64,000 nucleotides of DNA from Vicingaceae bacterium. GTDB lineage: Bacteria > Bacteroidota > Bacteroidia > Flavobacteriales_E > Vicingaceae. Under the pieces are notes generated by a model that saw only the letters and a program-made list of their open reading frames with translations, had not been told where the DNA came from and did no database searches. Positions 7,919 to 16,414 of this stretch are shown piece by piece. Numbering within the stretch: position 1 is the first letter of the stretch; every line of letters starts with the position of its first letter. The position numbers were made by a program, and so were the translations under genes. Location: the NCBI GenBank assembly GCA_018402765.1, contig JAGYIE010000001.1, forward strand, positions 310,001-374,000, written 5' to 3'.

Positions 7919-9163
7919 TTATTTTCTTCTTTTTTTCTTTTTCTTTTCCCAAGCTTCATTATCCAATTCAGCTTGTTGCATTAAGGCTTGCCAATCATCT
8001 TCTTTCTTGATGGTTTCGGCTTTAGTAAATTCATAATCCCTTTTGGTGATTTCTATGCGATGAATTGGTTTCCCAAGATTCTCTTCAATCATCGCTAAAA
8101 GCTCTTTCTCTTCGGCACTACAAAAAGAAATAGCTTGTCCTTTTCTATCTCCTCTACCCGTTCGACCAACTCTATGCACATAGTGTTCGGAAGACTCAGG
8201 TAAATCATAGTTTATCACGTATTCTACATCTGGAATATCAATTCCTCTTGCAGATATATCTGTGGCTATTAACACCTTCATGTCATTGCCTCTAAAAGCT
8301 GACATAACTGCTTCTCGCTCATGTTGCTCCTTATCTCCATGCAATGTTTCTGTTGAAATATCAAAAGAGGCCATCGCCTTTTTTACACGCTCTGCTCTAA
8401 CTTTTGTGCGCACAAATACCAACGTTTTTTTATCTGGTTGTTCAGTTAACAGATGCTTTAAAAAATATCGCTTGTCATCCATTTCAATAAATGCAACGGC
8501 ATGTTCAATATTTTTAGCTACAGGGTCTTTTGGTGAAATTTGAATTCTAATTGCGTTCGTAACGAGTGAATAAGCTAATTTTTTAATTTTTTCATTGATG
8601 GTAGCCGAGAAAAATAATGTTTGACGCATCTTCGGTAAATGACGCATCAAATCTTTTATGTCTTTAATAAACCCTAAATCAAGCATATGATCGGCTTCAT
8701 CCAATACCAAAATCTCTACTCGCTTTAAATCCAATGAGCCTTGACTAACTAAATCAAACATTCTACCCGGCGTTGCGATTAACACATCCACCCCTTTTTC
8801 AAGTTTTTCCTTTTGAGGTTCTTGATCTACTCCTCCATGTATACAAAAGGTAGTAACTCTTGTTTTCTTGGTTAATGTTTTAAATACATTTTCAATCTGC
8901 AAAGCCAATTCATGAGTCGGGGCCATAATAAGACACTTAACACCATCAGGACGCTTTAACATCTTCCTAGAATGCAAAATGTGAATTATTGGAATAGCAA
9001 ATGCGGCAGTCTTTCCGGTTCCCGTTTGCGCTATCGCCAATACGTCTTCACCATTTAAAATAGCAGGTATTGATTTAAACTGAATATCGGTTGGACGTTT
9101 AAATCCTTGTTTATCGATATTCGCTTTAAGTTCATCGACGACGTAGTAATCTGAAAATTTCAT
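7919..9163 (-). CDS. rhlE: DEAD-box RNA helicase, RhlE-like
   Basis: All SF2 DEAD-box motifs are present: Q motif region FKRPTDIQ (21-28), motif I AQTGTGKT (45-52), PTHELALQ (Ia), TPGR (Ib), DEAD at 155-158, SAT at 186-188, IATDISARGID (V) and HRVGRTGR at 330-337. The C-terminal extension is short and highly basic (KKKKKRRK), useful for RNA binding. The length of 414 fits RhlE-type helicases involved in ribosome assembly and RNA turnover, often in the cold. It lies next to a cold-shock-domain gene on the same strand, but a terminator separates the two. Confidence 0.92.
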   Translation of the reverse strand: MKFSDYYVVDELKANIDKQGFKRPTDIQFKSIPAILNGEDVLAIAQTGTGKTAAFAIPIIHILHSRKMLKRPDGVKCLIMAPTHELALQIENVFKTLTKKTRVTTFCIHGGVDQEPQKEKLEKGVDVLIATPGRMFDLVSQGSLDLKRVEILVLDEADHMLDLGFIKDIKDLMRHLPKMRQTLFFSATINEKIKKLAYSLVTNAIRIQISPKDPVAKNIEHAVAFIEMDDKRYFLKHLLTEQPDKKTLVFVRTKVRAERVKKAMASFDISTETLHGDKEQHEREAVMSAFRGNDMKVLIATDISARGIDIPDVEYVINYDLPESSEHYVHRVGRTGRGDRKGQAISFCSAEEKELLAMIEENLGKPIHRIEITKRDYEFTKAETIKKEDDWQALMQQAELDNEAWEKKKKKRRK

Positions 9164-9214
9164 GCAACAAATATAAATTAAAGAGCGGTAATCGGTTTAG
9201 TATTATTCATAAAA

Positions 9215-9250
9215 AACCCATTCTTTCTAGAAATCTAGATAGAATGGGTT
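9215..9250 (-). terminator. Rho-independent terminator
   Basis: AACCCATTCT (9215-9224) pairs with AGAATGGGTT (9241-9250), with a further inner TCTAGA/TCTAGA stem. On the minus strand it is followed by TTTT. It separates the cold-shock gene from the helicase downstream. Confidence 0.75.
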
Positions 9251-9273
9251 TACTATATTAAAAGGAAGGATAA

Positions 9274-9726
9274 TTATATTTTCTTCACTTTTATTGCATT
9301 CATTCCTTTTAACCCTTTCTCAAGTTCAAAAGAAACCTTGTCGTTTTCTTGAATTTCTTCAAGTAAACCATGCACGTGAACAAAGAATTTTTCTTGGGTA
9401 GTTAAATCGTTTATAAATCCAAAACCTTTAGAATGATTAAAGAAAGCTACCTTTCCTTGTCTTTCTGCTGGTTCTTCTTCTTCTTCCGTTCTTCTGGCTA
9501 CACCGATTGAAATACTTTCTACATCGATTTTTTCTTTCTTTTTTGTCGGATCTGGTGGAGTATCGGTAATCATACCAAATTCATCTACGTAAGCAATCAT
9601 ATTGTCAAGGCCACCACCTTCAGAGTTTGCTTTACGCTCTTCTTTTCTTTTTGCTTTTTCTTCACGCTTCTTGATACGTGCTTTTTCTTTTTCTTTTTTG
9701 TTGTAGGTCTGTTGAGACTTTGCCAT
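9274..9726 (-). CDS. Cold-shock-domain protein with charged N-terminal extension
   Basis: Residues 1-35 are extremely rich in lysine, arginine and glutamate and probably form a charged coil. A linker containing TEEEEEPAERQ follows. Residues 90-150 are a cold-shock domain with RNP1 KGFGFI (100-105) and RNP2 FFVHV (114-118). Such proteins bind single-stranded RNA or DNA and act as RNA chaperones. The extension makes it about twice as long as a minimal Csp. This N-terminally extended form is common in Bacteroidota, often near DEAD-box helicases as here. Confidence 0.88.
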   Translation of the reverse strand: MAKSQQTYNKKEKEKARIKKREEKAKRKEERKANSEGGGLDNMIAYVDEFGMITDTPPDPTKKKEKIDVESISIGVARRTEEEEEPAERQGKVAFFNHSKGFGFINDLTTQEKFFVHVHGLLEEIQENDKVSFELEKGLKGMNAIKVKKI

Positions 9727-9960
9727 TCGTTGATGTATTGTTTAAAACTAGTTAATTGCCTCTTTTTAATAAAGGCGGCTAAATGAGATTGTAGCGGAAA
9801 ATTGGAGAAGATGACCAAGTAAAAAAATGATCAAAATTGATTTCAAACGCTCATTATAGCTAAGTATCGCTCAATAGGCATCACTCTATTGCTAAAACTT
9901 TCAGCAAAGGTAAGTGTTCTACTTTGATTATTTAGTCATATAAGTGAATTACAATAAAAA

Positions 9961-9987
9961 AGGCGCTGACTTTTAAAGTTAGCGCCT
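9961..9987 (-). terminator. Rho-independent terminator, probably bidirectional
   Basis: AGGCGCTGACTTT and AAAGTTAGCGCCT form a long stem with one G-T pair. A-runs and T-runs flank it on both sides (AAAAA before, TTT after). It ends the minus-strand gene 10006-10845. Confidence 0.8.
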
Positions 9988-10005
9988 TTCTATTCTTAAA
10001 AAAGC

Positions 10006-10845
10006 TTAACGTATAACAATTCGTTTGTTTAAAATGGATTGATTACTACTCGCAAATTGTGCCATATAAATTCCTGATTTTAATTGACGTACGCTTATTT
10101 CTACTTGTCCATTTGGTAATACATTTACCAACTCTTCAGAAATTGTTTTTCCTTGTAAATCGATAACTCTGATTACTCCGTTTAGACTGCTCTCACCGTT
10201 ATTCTTTAGGAAGAAATAATCTTCTGCGGGTATTGGAAAAAAAGAAACTACATTTTCTATTGAATACTCGATACTTGAAGTGCTAATATCTTCTATTAAC
10301 GTTAGTGAAGTGACATCGCCATTGTCTCCAGAAGTAGATCCATTATTATTGACAGCTGCACCTCCTGCATAAAATACAATATCACCTGTGCCGGCAACAG
10401 GTGCAGTCCATTTTGTTGAGAACAGATTTGTTTCGCTTTTGCCTTTATGTTCTGCATAGCTTCGTTGGCCTACATTTGCAATGCGTGTGTTGGCAGAAGG
10501 TTGACTCCATGCATTGTAAGGTATTGCATTAGAAGTAAGTGTAACCAATTGAAAGCCGTAACGCTGTGCAGCATTCGTAGTACTAATTGCTACATCTACA
10601 TCATATACTTTTCCCGGTACATAATTGGTCACTGGAAAACCAGATGAATCCTTTACAGTTATATTTACCGTGGCATTAAACTGTCCTCCACCATGGCAAG
10701 AACGACAAGTTTGACTTTCTCCAGGGGCTCCGGTGTTGCCATCATTTGCTGAAAATGCTCTACCATTGGAACTTGATGTTAGCAATATTTGACCTCCAAT
10801 GAATAAAATGATGCCTAAAAAAATAGTGTAAATGTTTTTTTTCAT
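10006..10845 (-). CDS. Secreted choice-of-anchor V (reeler-like) protein with CxxCH motif and T9SS domain
   Basis: A signal peptide or anchor (residues 7-25) is followed by GAPGESQTCRSCHGGGQFN, with a single CRSCH heme-c-type motif at about 47-51. A beta-rich domain of about 130 residues follows (VTNYVPGKVYDVDVAI, YGFQLVTL, WTAPVAGTGDIVFYAGG), matching the choice-of-anchor V or reeler-like domain. The C-terminal 75 residues are a type A T9SS sorting domain (FFPIPAEDYFFLKN). The protein is expected at the cell surface or outside. The CxxCH could bind a c-type heme or be structural; sequence alone does not decide. Confidence 0.8.
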   Translation of the reverse strand: MKKNIYTIFLGIILFIGGQILLTSSSNGRAFSANDGNTGAPGESQTCRSCHGGGQFNATVNITVKDSSGFPVTNYVPGKVYDVDVAISTTNAAQRYGFQLVTLTSNAIPYNAWSQPSANTRIANVGQRSYAEHKGKSETNLFSTKWTAPVAGTGDIVFYAGGAAVNNNGSTSGDNGDVTSLTLIEDISTSSIEYSIENVVSFFPIPAEDYFFLKNNGESSLNGVIRVIDLQGKTISEELVNVLPNGQVEISVRQLKSGIYMAQFASSNQSILNKRIVIR

Positions 10846-11135
10846 AACAAAAAATTAAAGTTTAAAGATACGTAAGTATTTTAATAAATTTATTAACCAG
10901 CTTAAAATGTATATTGTTTTACTCTTGAAATCCCTTTTGTCTATTATTTGACATTTATTTTGCTTGCCTACATCTATTTTGAAAAAAAGTAAACAATTAT
11001 GAAAAATACATTTGGTACAGGAAAATCGGTTGTTGTCTTGTCTAAAGGTTTGATTGTTAAATTTGTATCAATTTAGCACTGGCTTGGCAAATATTTGCGA
11101 GTCAAAACTCCTCTCGAGTAGATGTATGGAGCGTT

Positions 11136-11615
11136 ATGACGTTTACGCATAGTATTTCTACCCCATCACGTGGTAGTATTGCAAGATCGAAAAATATGCA
11201 TAAATGGAATTATATTTATATGTTAATCAATAGTTTAGAGAAAAAGCACCTTAACGACATTCCAAGATATGTCGTCTATTCTTTAATCGATAGCACCATA
11301 GTTTACGATGGTAGAAACCCTTCAACAGCAAGAAATGCAGCATTAAATAATTCCTTGGTTACCTCAGTAGTTTCTTATAATGCAATTAATGAAATCAACA
11401 TAAGAAGCACGATTAGCGGAGTTGAACTATTAAACCTACCTTCAGATTTAGCATTTATTGATGTTATTGATTTATCGGGTAGAACCATTAAATCGATTCC
11501 TATACACTCAACTCAAATCGATATTAATTTTCTAAATAGTTCAGGTATTTGCATATTGAAGTTTACAAATAAGAAGAAGCAAATAGGAACCAGAAAGATT
11601 CAATTTTTAAATTAA
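11136..11615 (+). pseudogene. Fragment with orphan T9SS-type C-terminal domain
   Basis: The last 75 residues (INEINIRSTISGVELLNLPS, FIDVIDLSGRTIKS, SSGICILKFTNKKKQIGTRK) look like a type A T9SS sorting domain, although the usual YPNP motif is absent. The N-terminal half carries no signal peptide and no known domain. The same frame is open upstream only to a TAA near 11057. At 10999 a separate short frame, MKNTFGTGKSVVVLS..., stops after 25 codons. I read this as the 3' end of a decayed secreted-protein gene. A small expressed protein cannot be excluded. Confidence 0.45.
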
Positions 11616-11639
11616 AACCAATTAATCCTTCTAAAAAAG

Positions 11640-11665
11640 CCACACTTTAACATTTAAAGTGTCGG
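11640..11665. terminator. Bidirectional terminator between convergent genes
   Basis: ACACTTTAA-CAT-TTAAAGTGT with flanking CC/GG, preceded by AAAAAA and followed by TTTTG. It lies between the plus-strand fragment ending at 11615 and the minus-strand helicase ending at 11691, so it can serve both. Confidence 0.7.
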
Positions 11666-11690
11666 TTTTGAATAAATTATACTGTTCTAC

Positions 11691-13232
11691 TTAATCGTAT
11701 TGTTTCATCGCTTCAAGCTGAATAAATTTTCTAGTAATGGATGAAACTAATTGTCGTTTATAATCATCTTGCAGCCATTTGATATAATTCTTCGTACTCT
11801 TTGTTAAACAATGCGCATATCGTTTAGCTCGGTTTTCAATATCCTCATCAAGCAAACCTGCTAATTGGCGTGCTTCATATACATCTTCTGCATTATCTAA
11901 ACACATTTGAATATGCTGATCTAGCGACTTATCTAAAACAATCTTTGGTCTTTTGCCAACAGACTGAGCTTTTGTATACTCCCCTTCTATATCCATCGCA
12001 ATTTCTTTGGTTTTACTAAAGCGATCTCTTATTTCATCAGGCAAAATGTATTTAAAATTTTTCTCTATATCCTCATCAGAAGTAATGTTCTCTAAATAAA
12101 AGTCAGGAGATTTAAAGATATCATGCCAATTAATTGGTGCATCCCACAATCCAAAACGCAATGCGTTATTTCCCAAATCTATAACAGTGAATTTCTTTTT
12201 ATTCTTTATAACACGACTACCTCTACCAATCATTTGATGATACAGCGTTAGTGATTTAGTGGCTCTATTCAAAACAATAGTTTCAATTGTTGGCTCATCA
12301 AATCCTGTTGTTAAAATACCTACGGAAGTGAGAATTGCATCAGGTGTTTTCTTAAACCATTCCAAGATTTCTCTTCGCTCATCTTCTTTGTGTGTATTAT
12401 CTAAATGTCTAACGTCATAACCTGCTTTTTCAAATAGAATCTGCACATGTTTGGATGTATTGATACCGTTATTAAAAATAAGCGTTTTAGTCCCTTTTGC
12501 TTTATGCTCATAAGCGTAGAGCAATTTATCTAGCATTGTAAAATTAGAATATAACAATTCCGAAGATTTTACAGTGTAATCTCCATTAATACCTACTTTC
12601 AATGTGCTCAAACTTACATCGTAGCTGTATGTTTCAGCTTTTGCCAAGAAGCCTTTTTCTATAAGTCCTGCAATTGAATGACCCACAATTAATTCGTGAT
12701 ACAAATGCTTCATCGGTAACTTGATATTAGAACTTAACGGTGTAGCCGTAACTCCCAATACAACGCTTTTACCAAAGTAGTCGAATAGTTTTCTAAATGA
12801 GTTGTAATGCGCCTCATCAATAATCACTAATCCAACGTTTTGCATGTCCATTACCTGGTCTTGAAGACGGTTATTTAGTGTCTCTACCATGGCAACAAAA
12901 CACTTGTAATCATTATTGTTAGGTAATGTTTTTACTTTACTATTAATAATTTTATTGTTGACACCAATTTCCGAAAGTAGACCTGAGGTTTGGTTACATA
13001 ACTCAATTCTGTGGGTTAAAATCAAGACTTTTTTTCCTGTTTCAGTAATATATCTCTTGGCTATCTCAGCAAATATAACTGTCTTACCACCACCTGTTGG
13101 TAATTGATATAATAAGTTGTGATTTTCGGGGAAACTATTAAACTTCTCAAAAATTTGCTCTATTGCCGCGTGTTGATAATCGTATAGCTTTTTACCAGTT
13201 TTCTTCTCATTGCTGTCATAAGACATGCCCAT
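11691..13232 (-). CDS. SF2 DEAD/DEAH-type helicase (UvrB/Ssl2-like)
   Basis: The order of motifs is LYDYQHAAIE (Q-like), LPTGGGKT (Walker A, about 43-50), LTHRIEL (Ia), IIDEAHY (Walker B, DEAH-type), GVTATPL (motif III), a helicase C domain with SVGILTTGFDEPTIETIV, and QMIGRGSRVIKNKKKF (motif VI). This is the layout of the large family that includes type III restriction-type and UvrB/Ssl2-like DNA translocases. About 150 C-terminal residues form a helical extension. There is no nuclease domain or methylase next to it, so a restriction role is not supported. It is a stand-alone gene, probably acting in DNA repair or RNA/DNA remodelling. Confidence 0.85.
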   Translation of the reverse strand: MGMSYDSNEKKTGKKLYDYQHAAIEQIFEKFNSFPENHNLLYQLPTGGGKTVIFAEIAKRYITETGKKVLILTHRIELCNQTSGLLSEIGVNNKIINSKVKTLPNNNDYKCFVAMVETLNNRLQDQVMDMQNVGLVIIDEAHYNSFRKLFDYFGKSVVLGVTATPLSSNIKLPMKHLYHELIVGHSIAGLIEKGFLAKAETYSYDVSLSTLKVGINGDYTVKSSELLYSNFTMLDKLLYAYEHKAKGTKTLIFNNGINTSKHVQILFEKAGYDVRHLDNTHKEDERREILEWFKKTPDAILTSVGILTTGFDEPTIETIVLNRATKSLTLYHQMIGRGSRVIKNKKKFTVIDLGNNALRFGLWDAPINWHDIFKSPDFYLENITSDEDIEKNFKYILPDEIRDRFSKTKEIAMDIEGEYTKAQSVGKRPKIVLDKSLDQHIQMCLDNAEDVYEARQLAGLLDEDIENRAKRYAHCLTKSTKNYIKWLQDDYKRQLVSSITRKFIQLEAMKQYD

Positions 13233-13368
13233 AAAAGTCTCCTTTTTATTGATTGTTAATAGCAGTCCCTCTTAAAAAAGGGCGCTACAAAGTTAGGGCT
13301 TAAAAAGGGTTCTATCCACAAATAGACCTACTTTTTTAAAAAATATTGCATATTAATTATACTCATGT

Positions 13369-13914
13369 TCAGTTTTTGATTCGACGAAACTCCTCAGAGT
13401 TCTCATCTAATATTGAAAATGCATCTTCAAAATCAAACCAATTTGGCCAATTCTGTTTTTTCGATTGTTGCTTTATTTGCAGGATACCATCGATAAATTT
13501 ATGGTGAACTCCTTTTTGAATCACAAATACAATTAATTCCCTAAATAGCTTTAGTATACTTTTATAAAAGGCTTCTTGAGTAACTGGTTTTTCATGACAA
13601 AACAATTGTGCTATTTCTATAGTATACAGCATAAAATCAGCTATCAAAAGCGGATTCATTTCTATTGTTTTAAAATGCTGAATATGTTTTTGGGCGACTG
13701 ATCGCCTTGCTTTAGCTCTTCTTTTTGTATTGGGAAAATATTCTTTGTAGACTTTTGCTTTAGCTGCATCTAAAATCTTTTGTTCTTGTGGGTTGAATGC
13801 GAAATCATAATATATCTTGACTTCTTTAAACCGCTCATACAAATCGATAATCTGCTCTTCAAGTTGAACTTTCTTAAGTTCTTTTAAATATAACTTTAAC
13901 TCTCTTTTTGACAT
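13369..13914 (-). CDS. DUF6155 family protein
   Basis: The N-terminal MSKRELKLYLKELKKVQLEE then QIIDLYERFKEVKIYYDFAF, and RRAKARRSVAQKHIQHF further on, are the hallmark segments of the DUF6155 family known from Bacteroidota. The protein is all-helical, 181 residues, with no membrane segment. Function is unknown. Its start codon overlaps the stop of the DUF3820 gene by one base (TAATG), indicating translational coupling. Confidence 0.8.
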   Translation of the reverse strand: MSKRELKLYLKELKKVQLEEQIIDLYERFKEVKIYYDFAFNPQEQKILDAAKAKVYKEYFPNTKRRAKARRSVAQKHIQHFKTIEMNPLLIADFMLYTIEIAQLFCHEKPVTQEAFYKSILKLFRELIVFVIQKGVHHKFIDGILQIKQQSKKQNWPNWFDFEDAFSILDENSEEFRRIKN

Positions 13915-14147
13915 TAGTTATTTCCAAATTGCTTTCTGATTGGTATTAACAACTCTTCTAAGCCGTTTAATTTTATCTCATAAATAGTCGCCAACAGACT
14001 TCCTAATTTACCATTTGGAAATCCTTTTGCGTGATACCAAACCAAATATGGCTCAGGCAAGTCGCATAAATATCGACCTTTATATTTTCCATAAGGCATA
14101 GTTGTCGTTACCAATAAGGTCAGCGGATGTTGATTTGAATCACTCAT
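13914..14147 (-). CDS. DUF3820 family protein
   Basis: A 77-residue protein with MPYGKYKGRYLCDLPEPYLV then WYHAKGFPNGKLGSLL, the signature of DUF3820, a small family sometimes described as putative quorum-sensing-regulated virulence factors and also found fused to exonucleases. It is first in a two-gene operon with DUF6155 and divergent from the DEAD-box helicase at 14215; only 67 bases separate the starts. Confidence 0.85.
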   Translation of the reverse strand: MSDSNQHPLTLLVTTTMPYGKYKGRYLCDLPEPYLVWYHAKGFPNGKLGSLLATIYEIKLNGLEELLIPIRKQFGNN

Positions 14148-14202
14148 TTACACTAGTAGATATCATTTTTTACGAAAAGTAAATATACCACATTATCATC
14201 CT

Positions 14203-14210
14203 TAACTTTG
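14203..14210 (+). promoter_or_regulatory. Candidate -7 box giving a leaderless transcript
   Basis: TAACTTTG matches TAnnTTTG exactly and is followed by C, but lies only four bases before the ATG of the DEAD-box gene. Transcription would begin at or next to the start codon. No clear TTTG -33 box is seen. Confidence 0.35.
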
Positions 14211-14214
14211 CAGG

Positions 14215-15540
14215 ATGCAAAAACTATCTCCCACATTGATCGATCGGCTTAACTATTTAGGTATTTCGGCCCTAAATAGTATGCAAGAGGCCAGTATGGA
14301 AGCTATGAGCAAGCGCAATAATGTATTGTTGCTGTCGCCAACCGGTACAGGTAAAACGTTGGCTTTCCTCCTGCCTCTTCTTGAAAAAATAAACATTGAT
14401 TCTTCTACGAATCAAGCTCTAATAATTGCTCCAAGTAGAGAATTAGCAATTCAAATTAATGATGTATTTAAATCACTACAAACCAACATTCATAGTACGT
14501 TATGTTATGGTGGACACTCGATTGATATAGAAACTAGAAACCTATCTTCAAATCCACAATTAATTATAGGTACTCCGGGAAGAATCGTTGACCATATCAA
14601 ACATGACCGCATTTCTCCTCAGTTCGTTCAAACGTTAATTTTAGATGAGTTTGACAAATCGTTAGAAGTTGGGTTCGAAGAAGAAATGCGGGTTGTTGTA
14701 GAGCAATGTACTAAATTGGAAAATAGAATTTTATGCTCAGCAACTAATGCAGTCAGAATTCCTGATTTTGTTGGGTTTGATAAGTATAAAGAACTTGATT
14801 TTATTAACCAAAGTCAGACGAACGATAAGGTGGTGATGAGGCGGGTTATTTCTCCTGACAAAGATAAATTAGAAACGTTAGACCACACGCTTAGAAATAT
14901 AGGAAATAAATCAACATTAGTATTTTGCAATCACAGAGAATCACTAGAACGTGTTAGGGAATACCTAGACGATCAAGGATTTGTTGCTGAAATTTTTCAT
15001 GGAAAATTAGAGCAAAACTATCGTGAATCTGCTTTAATAAAGTTTAGAAATAAAAGCTGTAATATTTTAATTGCTACAGATTTAGCAGCCAGAGGAATTG
15101 ATGTTGATGAATTGGATTATATCATACATTATCATATTCCAAAAAAACTTGAAGAGTTTACCCACCGTAATGGCAGAACTGCTAGAATGAATGCTTCAGG
15201 TACAATTATTTTAATTCAGGCAAAGGAAGAACAACTACCGGATTATATTATTGATGACATAGAAGAATGGGAATTGGATCTTAAGCATGAAGAAATTGCT
15301 GATCCTGAATGGGAAACTTTATTTATTGGCGCAGGAAAAAAAGAAAAAGTAAATAAAATTGATATTGTTGGTTTTCTAACAAATCAAGGAAAATTAGATA
15401 AGAGTGACGTTGGTTTAATAACAGTGAAAGATCATTTTAGCTATGTTGCAGTAAAAAGAGAAGATATCGTGCAACTGATCAAAAAAATCAGAAACGAAAA
15501 AATTAAAAAGAAGAAAGTTAAAATAGAAATTGCAAAATGA
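14215..15540 (+). CDS. DEAD-box-type helicase with DEFD motif II
   Basis: Motif I is SPTGTGKT (41-48), Ia PSRELAIQ, Ib GTPGR, motif II LDEFDKS (DEFD at 144-147 instead of DEAD), SAT at 175-177, ATDLAARGIDV (V) and HRNGRTAR (317-324) in place of the usual HRxGRTGR. The essential Walker B acidic pair is kept. A C-terminal extension of about 70 residues ends with a lysine-rich run and resembles the RNA-binding tail of DbpA-like helicases. It overlaps the CvfB-like gene by four bases (ATGA), so the two are coupled, which suggests a shared role in RNA metabolism. Confidence 0.88.
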   Translation: MQKLSPTLIDRLNYLGISALNSMQEASMEAMSKRNNVLLLSPTGTGKTLAFLLPLLEKINIDSSTNQALIIAPSRELAIQINDVFKSLQTNIHSTLCYGGHSIDIETRNLSSNPQLIIGTPGRIVDHIKHDRISPQFVQTLILDEFDKSLEVGFEEEMRVVVEQCTKLENRILCSATNAVRIPDFVGFDKYKELDFINQSQTNDKVVMRRVISPDKDKLETLDHTLRNIGNKSTLVFCNHRESLERVREYLDDQGFVAEIFHGKLEQNYRESALIKFRNKSCNILIATDLAARGIDVDELDYIIHYHIPKKLEEFTHRNGRTARMNASGTIILIQAKEEQLPDYIIDDIEEWELDLKHEEIADPEWETLFIGAGKKEKVNKIDIVGFLTNQGKLDKSDVGLITVKDHFSYVAVKREDIVQLIKKIRNEKIKKKKVKIEIAK

Positions 15541-16367
15541 TTGAGTTAGGAAAATACAATACGCTTCGAGCAGATAGAAATACAGAACCAGGCGTTTACT
15601 TAGAGGATGAAAACGGAGAGGCTGTATTGTTACCCCATAAATATGTTCCACTTACGCTTCGTTTAGGAGACATGCTAGAAGTATTTATTTATGCTGATAA
15701 CGAAAATCGACTTATTGCAACAACCTTAAAACCAACAATGTGTTTACATGAATTTGGTCTACTAAAGGTAAACTCAGTTACAAATTACGGAGCTTTTGCT
15801 GAATGGGGTGTGGCAAAAGATCTATTAATTCCTTTAAAAGAGCAAGCCAAGAAACTTCAAGAAGGTCAAACAACTATAGGATATCTTTTTGTAGATGAAG
15901 TTACAGGAAGATTAACTGCCTCAACTAAGCTAGCTCGCTATATGAGTGATGATAAGCCCGAATTAAGTGTAGGTGATGAAGTAGAAATATTAGTTGCTGA
16001 TGGAAACGATTTAGGTGTTCAAGTAATTGTAAATAATAAACACTGGGGAATGGTTTTCGATAGTGATATTATTGAACCGTTGATGCGTGGAAGTAAGCAA
16101 AAAGCCTATGTACGTAAAGTGAGAGACGATAATAAATTAGATATAGCTCTAGAAAAAGATGGCTATCAAAAAGTGGAGCCTAACGCTCAACGAATTCTAG
16201 ATGCGATCGATAAAAACGGTGGTGTTCTAAATCTAACTGACAAATCTGATCCTGAAGATATCAGAGATCAACTGGTTATGAGCAAAAAAACATTCAAAAA
16301 AGCTGTAGGATTTCTGTATAAAGAAAAACGAATAGTTATTGAAGATACATGTTTAAAACTAGCATAA
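15537..16367 (+). CDS. CvfB/YitL-like S1 RNA-binding protein
   Basis: The protein starts MIELGKYNTLRADRNTEPGV then YLEDENGEAVLLPHKYVP, followed by an S1 domain with LLKVNSVTNYGAFAEWGVAK and a second S1-like region (VGDEVEILVADGNDLGVQVI). It ends with a winged-helix domain (FKKAVGFLYKEKRIVI). This is the four-domain order of Staphylococcus CvfB and Bacillus YitL. CvfB binds RNA and affects virulence gene expression; the role in Bacteroidota is not settled. It is translated from the same transcript as the preceding helicase. Confidence 0.88.
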   Translation: MIELGKYNTLRADRNTEPGVYLEDENGEAVLLPHKYVPLTLRLGDMLEVFIYADNENRLIATTLKPTMCLHEFGLLKVNSVTNYGAFAEWGVAKDLLIPLKEQAKKLQEGQTTIGYLFVDEVTGRLTASTKLARYMSDDKPELSVGDEVEILVADGNDLGVQVIVNNKHWGMVFDSDIIEPLMRGSKQKAYVRKVRDDNKLDIALEKDGYQKVEPNAQRILDAIDKNGGVLNLTDKSDPEDIRDQLVMSKKTFKKAVGFLYKEKRIVIEDTCLKLA

Positions 16368-16387
16368 TAGAACTAAAAACAAAATGA

Positions 16388-16413
16388 AAGGGTCGCTGAT
16401 TTCAGCGACCCTT
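16388..16413. terminator. Bidirectional terminator
   Basis: A perfect stem of GGGTCGCTGA-TT-TCAGCGACCC extended by AA/TT, with T-rich sequence on one side and A-rich on the other. It lies between the convergent CvfB-like and dapA genes. Confidence 0.85.
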
Positions 16414-16414
16414 A

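Noticed and set aside
11691-13232. Type III restriction or phage-defence helicase
   Set aside because: No methylase, nuclease domain or defence neighbour; it is a lone helicase between ordinary genes.
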